Positions 5,778 to 9,348 of a DNA stretch of 9,348 nt are shown here, one piece after another. The DNA is taken from positions 1 to 9,348 of the forward strand of contig CATPBV010000043.1 in NCBI GenBank assembly GCA_955652345.1, read 5' to 3'. The notes beneath the pieces were generated by a model, which did no database searches, was not told the DNA's origin, and saw nothing but the letters and a program-made list of their open reading frames with translations. This DNA is from an uncultured Solirubrobacteraceae bacterium. Lineage in GTDB: Bacteria; Actinomycetota; Thermoleophilia; Solirubrobacterales; Solirubrobacteraceae. Each line of letters starts with the position of its first letter. Position 1 is the stretch's first letter. The position numbers were made by a program, and so were the translations under genes.

Positions 5778-8152
5778 GCGCAGTAGCCGAAGCCCCGTAC
5801 GTCGGGCGCGAGATGCGCCGCAAGGAAGACCCGCGGATGATCACGGGCCGCGGACGGTACATCGACGATATCGCGGTGCCCGGAACGCTGTGGATCGCGA
5901 TTGTGCGCTCGACCGAGGCGCACGCCAGGATCATCTCGATCGACAAATCGGCCGCCACCGGGCGAAATGACGTTGTCGCCGTGCTCACGGGTGAGGACCT
6001 TGCTGGCGACTTCGCCGCGCCGATGGCGATGGTATGGAGTCCGCCCGGCGTTGAGATCAAGACGCCGGAGTACTGGCCGGTCGCGCGCGGTGAGGTCAAG
6101 CATGTGGGCGACCCGGTGGCGGTCGTGGTCGGACGAGATCGCTACTCGGTGATCGACGCGGCCGAGCACGTCGTCGTGGAGTACGAGCCCAAGCCGGTCG
6201 TCGTCGATCCAGAGAAGGCGCTCGAGGACGGCTCGCCGCTGGTATGGGAGCAGTTCGGCACGAACAGGACGCACGAATGGAAGGTCTCCGGCGGCGACAT
6301 CGACGCCGCGCTCGCCGACGCCGACGTCGTCATCGAGCAGCGCATGGTCAACCACCGTACGGCGGGTGGGGCGATCGAGACGCGTGGGGTGCTCGCGGAC
6401 CCCAACGGCGACAAGATCACGCTGCACTCCTCGACGCAGATTCCGCACATCCTCCGGTTCGTGCTGTCCCTCTTGCTCGGCATCGATGAGGACAACCTGC
6501 GCGTCGTCGCGCCCGATGTGGGCGGCGGGTTCGGCTCGAAGCTCCAGGTCTACCCCGAGGAGGTGATCGCCGTCGCGCTCGCCAAGCGCCTGAACCGGCC
6601 GGTGAAGTGGATCGAGACGCGCTCAGAGGCGATGATGGCCACTCACCACGGGCGCGACCAGATCGACTACATCACGCTGGCCGCGAACAGTGACGGCACG
6701 CTCACGGGGTGCAGGGCCCGAGTCGTAGCCGATCTCGGCGCCTACCAGTTGCTGCTGACTCCCTTCATCCCGGAGCTCGGGTTTCCGGTCATGGGCGGCT
6801 GCTACAAGATTCCGGCGATCGACCTGACCTTCGAGGGCGTATTCACGAACAAGTTCTGCACGGACGCGATCCGTGGTGCCGGCAGGCCCGAGGCGACTTA
6901 CTGGATCGAGCTGATGATGGACAAGCTCGCCGACAAGCTCGGCATGGACCCGCTCGAGCTTCGCCGCAAGAACTTCATCCGCAAGGAGGAGTTTCCGTTT
7001 ACCACGGCGCTTGGGATCACCTACGACTCGGGCGACTACGAGGGGACGCTCGATCGCCTGCTCGAGCGCCTCGATCTCGAAGCGTTCAGGCGAGAGCAGG
7101 AGGAGCTGCGCGCACGCGGCATCTATCGCGGGGTCGGCTTCTCGACGTATGTCGAGGTCTGCGGGCTGGCGCCTTCGCGCGCGGTCGGCCCGCAGGGCGT
7201 TGGCCTTCAGGCGGCGTTTTGGGAGTCGGCGATGGTGCGCGTCCATCCGTCCGGCTCGGCGACCGTGTTCACGGGCGCTTCCCCCCATGGCCAGGGCCAC
7301 GACACGAGCTTCGCCCAGATCGCGGCTGACCGACTCGGGATCGACCCCCAGCGGATCCAGGTGATCCACGGCGACACCGATCAGGGTCCATGGGGCTGGG
7401 GAACGTATGGGTCACGGACTATCTCGGTCGGCGGCGAGGCGGTCGCACGCGCGGCCATCAGGGTTCAGGACAAGGCCAAGGAGATCTGCGCCGCGCTGCT
7501 GGAGGCGGCTCCAGAGGACATCGAGCTCGTCGACGGGAAGTACCGGGTCCGCGGCTCGCCGGACAAGTTCAAGACGATGGCCGAGATCTCGGGAGCCGCG
7601 CACATCCCGCCGCAAGAGCTCCCGACGGACATCGAGCCGGGGCTCGAGGCGACCGCAATGTACGACCCCGAGAACTTCGTGTTCCCCTTCGGAGCTCACG
7701 CGTGCGTGGTCGACGTGGACGCGGAGACCGGCAAGGTGAGCGTCGTCCGGTACATCGCGGTCGACGACTGCGGCCCTCCGATCAACCCGATGCTGATCGA
7801 CGGGCAGGTGCATGGGGGAATCACGCACGCGATCGGGCAGGCGCTTTACGAGCAGGTCGTGTACGACGACGAGGGTCAGCTGGTGACGGGGACATTCGTC
7901 GACTACGCGATGCCCACGGCCGCCGAGCTCCCGAGCTTCGAAACCGACCGGACCGTGACCCCATCGCCCGTCAATTCACTCGGTGTCAAGGGCGTCGGGG
8001 AGGCCGGCACGATCGCCGCGACGCCGGCGGTGACCGCGGCTGTCCTCGACGCCCTCGCACCGCTCGGCGTTGCGTGGATCGACATGCCGCTGACGCCCAG
8101 GCGCGTGTGGGAAGCGATATCTGAAGCACAGAACGGAGGTGCGCAGGCATGA
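5774..8152 (+). CDS. coxL: Molybdopterin-binding large subunit, form II (BMS-type) CO-dehydrogenase-like
   Basis: This 792-residue catalytic subunit belongs to the xanthine oxidase/CoxL family and binds a molybdenum-cytosine or related dinucleotide cofactor. The N-terminal a/b-hammerhead domain (about 20-140, starting near [14 protein letters not shown]) precedes the Mo-binding domains. Visible motifs are GGGFGSK (250-256), the active-site loop [11 protein letters not shown] (364-374), GQGHDT (506-511) and GVGEAG (740-745), with the expected catalytic base Glu743. Form I CO dehydrogenases carry AYxCSFR with a catalytic Cys; here Gly368 occupies that position, so this is form II. The usual form II Tyr is Ile366. 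The start at 5774 has GGAGGT at 5762-5767 and overlaps the coxS stop; the frame is open further upstream, inside coxS. The substrate may be CO, an aldehyde or a heterocycle; family assignment is firm, substrate is not. Confidence 0.92.
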   Translation: MSAVAEAPYVGREMRRKEDPRMITGRGRYIDDIAVPGTLWIAIVRSTEAHARIISIDKSAATGRNDVVAVLTGEDLAGDFAAPMAMVWSPPGVEIKTPEYWPVARGEVKHVGDPVAVVVGRDRYSVIDAAEHVVVEYEPKPVVVDPEKALEDGSPLVWEQFGTNRTHEWKVSGGDIDAALADADVVIEQRMVNHRTAGGAIETRGVLADPNGDKITLHSSTQIPHILRFVLSLLLGIDEDNLRVVAPDVGGGFGSKLQVYPEEVIAVALAKRLNRPVKWIETRSEAMMATHHGRDQIDYITLAANSDGTLTGCRARVVADLGAYQLLLTPFIPELGFPVMGGCYKIPAIDLTFEGVFTNKFCTDAIRGAGRPEATYWIELMMDKLADKLGMDPLELRRKNFIRKEEFPFTTALGITYDSGDYEGTLDRLLERLDLEAFRREQEELRARGIYRGVGFSTYVEVCGLAPSRAVGPQGVGLQAAFWESAMVRVHPSGSATVFTGASPHGQGHDTSFAQIAADRLGIDPQRIQVIHGDTDQGPWGWGTYGSRTISVGGEAVARAAIRVQDKAKEICAALLEAAPEDIELVDGKYRVRGSPDKFKTMAEISGAAHIPPQELPTDIEPGLEATAMYDPENFVFPFGAHACVVDVDAETGKVSVVRYIAVDDCGPPINPMLIDGQVHGGITHAIGQALYEQVVYDDEGQLVTGTFVDYAMPTAAELPSFETDRTVTPSPVNSLGVKGVGEAGTIAATPAVTAAVLDALAPLGVAWIDMPLTPRRVWEAISEAQNGGAQA

Positions 8153-8994
8153 TCCCCGCCCAGTTCGACTATGCCGCGCCCGAGACGCTCGAGGACGCGA
8201 TTCGCGTGCTGTCCGAGGGCGGCCCCGAGGCGAAGCTGCTTGCGGGGGGCCACTCGCTGCTGCCGCTGATGAAGCTCCGCCTGGCCACCCCGTCGCTCCT
8301 GGTCGACCTGCGCAAGGTGCCGGGGCTCCATGGGGTGCATCGCGACAACGGAACCTGGCGGATCGGTGCCCTGACGCCGCATGCCGAGCTCGAGCACACG
8401 GCCGAGCTGGGGCTTGTAGCGAGGGCCGCCGGCACGATTGCGGACCCACAGGTGCGCAACCGCGGGACGATCGGCGGCTCACTAGCTCACGGCGACCCGG
8501 CGTCCGACCTGCCCGCCGTGATGCTGGTGACCGAGGCCAGCGTGACGCTCCGGGGACCGGACGGGCAACGTACAGTGGCCGCCACCGAGCTATTCCGCGA
8601 CTACATGGAGACCGCGGTCGGGACCGCGGAGGTGCTGACCGAGGTTCGTCTTGGAGCGATGGACGCCTGGGGGTTCGGCTACCAGAAGTTCAACCGCCGC
8701 AGCGAGGACTGGGCGATGGTCGCTGTCAGCGCGCTGGTCAAGCAGACCGGCGACGTCTGCGAGGACGTGCGGATCGGGCTGACGAACATGGGGTCGGTAC
8801 CGCTGCGCGCACATGCGGTCGAGGAGGCCCTGCGCGGCCAGGCGATCAGCGCGGAGTCGATCGCCCAGGCCGCCGAGCACGCGGACGAGGGGACCGACCC
8901 GCCGGCCGACCTGAATGCCTCGAGCGAGTACAAGCGCCACCTCGCCCGGGTCCTGTGCCGGCGCGCTCTGGCTGAGGCGGCCGGGTTGAAATAG
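8149..8994 (+). CDS. coxM: FAD-binding medium subunit of a CO-dehydrogenase-like molybdenum hydroxylase (CoxM-like)
   Basis: This 281-residue flavoprotein subunit receives electrons from the Fe-S subunit and passes them to the final acceptor. The FAD-binding domain (about 1-175) shows both family signatures: AGGHSLLPLMKLRL (32-45) and TIGGSLAHGDPASD (107-120). The C-terminal CO_deh_flav_C domain covers about 180-280, ending in EYKRHLARVLCRRAL. Length is typical (about 280-290 residues in CoxM). ATG 8149 overlaps the coxL stop (ATGA) and is served by GGAGGT at 8135-8140. Gene order small-large-medium is the one known for BMS/form II clusters, whereas form I clusters run medium-small-large. The three subunits are expected to be made in equal amounts and to form a cytoplasmic or membrane-associated dimer of heterotrimers. 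Confidence 0.93.
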   Translation: MIPAQFDYAAPETLEDAIRVLSEGGPEAKLLAGGHSLLPLMKLRLATPSLLVDLRKVPGLHGVHRDNGTWRIGALTPHAELEHTAELGLVARAAGTIADPQVRNRGTIGGSLAHGDPASDLPAVMLVTEASVTLRGPDGQRTVAATELFRDYMETAVGTAEVLTEVRLGAMDAWGFGYQKFNRRSEDWAMVAVSALVKQTGDVCEDVRIGLTNMGSVPLRAHAVEEALRGQAISAESIAQAAEHADEGTDPPADLNASSEYKRHLARVLCRRALAEAAGLK

Positions 8995-9029
8995 GGCAGC
9001 GTCGATCCAGGTCCGCTGCGCCACGTTGA

Positions 9030-9035
9030 CATGAT
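9030..9035 (+). promoter_or_regulatory. Possible -10 element for a leaderless moxR/coxD transcript
   Basis: CATGAT (4 of 6 to TATAAT) ends 6 nt before the GTG at 9042, the spacing expected if transcription starts at the start codon. No Shine-Dalgarno is visible in 9024-9041, and no good -35 lies 17 nt upstream. Translation coupling or readthrough from coxM, 47 nt upstream, is an alternative. Confidence 0.25.
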
Positions 9036-9041
9036 GGCTGT

Positions 9042-9348
9042 GTGAACCTCGATTCCCTGCGCTCCGTCGAGGCGGCGAGCGACGTGCTCGCCGCCGACGG
9101 CTACCTTGCCGACCGCCCCCTGGCACTTGCGGTCCATCTCGCGGTCGCGCTCGAGCAGCCGCTGCTACTTGAGGGCGAGGCCGGGGTGGGGAAGACGGAG
9201 GTCCCCCGGGCGCTGGCGGCGGCGACCGGATCGCGCCTCGTCCGCCTTCAGTGCCACGAGGGCATCGACGTACACAACGCACTGTCCGACAGGGATTACG
9301 CGCGCCAGCTGCTGGCGCTGCGCGCGGCGGAGGGCGGCGCTGGCGAGG
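9042..9348 (+). CDS. coxD: MoxR-type AAA+ ATPase (CoxD-like), N-terminal part, truncated by the window end
   Basis: The first 102 codons are present and the frame is open at the right edge. A helical start is followed by LLLEGEAGVGKTEV, with the Walker A GEAGVGKT at residues 46-53. Then come LVRLQCHEGID and a short segment ending in YARQLLALRAAE. This matches the CoxD/MoxR subgroup next to CO-dehydrogenase-like operons, where the usual forms are QCYEG(L/I)D and (N/D)YARQLL. Such ATPases act as chaperones; CoxD is implicated in installing the sulfur/copper part of the active site in form I enzymes, and its role in form II clusters is less clear. GTG 9042 is the first start codon after an in-frame TGA at 9027, so the start is well fixed. 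Walker B and the sensor motifs lie beyond the window. Confidence 0.85.
   Translation, partial: MNLDSLRSVEAASDVLAADGYLADRPLALAVHLAVALEQPLLLEGEAGVGKTEVPRALAAATGSRLVRLQCHEGIDVHNALSDRDYARQLLALRAAEGGAGE

Noticed and set aside
5774..8152. Form I (experimentally established type) CO dehydrogenase large subunit
   Set aside because: The AYxCSFR loop with its cysteine is absent, RGAGR is present, and the gene order is S-L-M rather than M-S-L.
9026..9031. Perfect TTGACA -35 hexamer just before the MoxR-type gene
   Set aside because: A -10 box 17 nt away would fall inside the gene at about 9049-9054, where only a poor match exists; with GTG 9042 as the start this cannot drive the full gene.

Overview
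The window is a GC-rich bacterial chromosomal segment with tightly packed plus-strand genes and ATGA stop/start overlaps. It has good Shine-Dalgarno sites before most genes and possible leaderless starts at two. Base composition and gene content suggest a high-GC soil actinobacterium. The secreted CocE/NonD hydrolase with an N-terminal beta domain and the BMS-type CO-dehydrogenase-like operon would suit Thermoleophilia/Solirubrobacterales, but that placement is inference without a database search.

Layout. Positions 1-410 hold pieces of one DUF1697 gene in an impossible arrangement. The middle of the protein reads on the minus strand (about 254 to 1) and the C-terminus on the plus strand (243-410). 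A perfect 23-bp inverted repeat (1-23 and 243-265) bounds them, and the N-terminus is absent. This looks like a fold-back contig end or a small inversion. At 494-2767 lies a secreted 757-residue CocE/NonD (S15-like) serine hydrolase. A 180-nt gap with a possible promoter leads to an acyl-CoA Delta9-type desaturase (2948-3895) and then a cyclopropane-fatty-acyl-phospholipid synthase family methyltransferase (3989-5197). Together these form a likely membrane-lipid pair: one introduces cis double bonds and the other can methylenate or methylate them in phospholipids.

From 5271 to the right edge runs a molybdenum hydroxylase operon. It encodes a [2Fe-2S] small subunit (coxS-like), a molybdopterin large subunit (coxL-like), an FAD medium subunit (coxM-like) and the start of a MoxR-type AAA+ ATPase (coxD-like, cut off at 9348). 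The S-L-M order and the RGAGR active-site loop, in place of the AYxCSFR loop with its cysteine, mark it as form II/BMS-type. The true substrate (CO, an aldehyde or an N-heterocycle) cannot be read from the sequence. The three subunits should assemble into a cytoplasmic (SLM)2 enzyme passing electrons from Mo-cofactor through two Fe-S clusters to FAD, with the MoxR ATPase as a maturation factor.

Nothing here amounts to a clearly new system. The most unusual items are the inverted DUF1697 fragment at the left edge and the Ile-for-Tyr change in the large-subunit active-site loop. I saw no tRNA, rRNA, CRISPR array, transposase or integrase.
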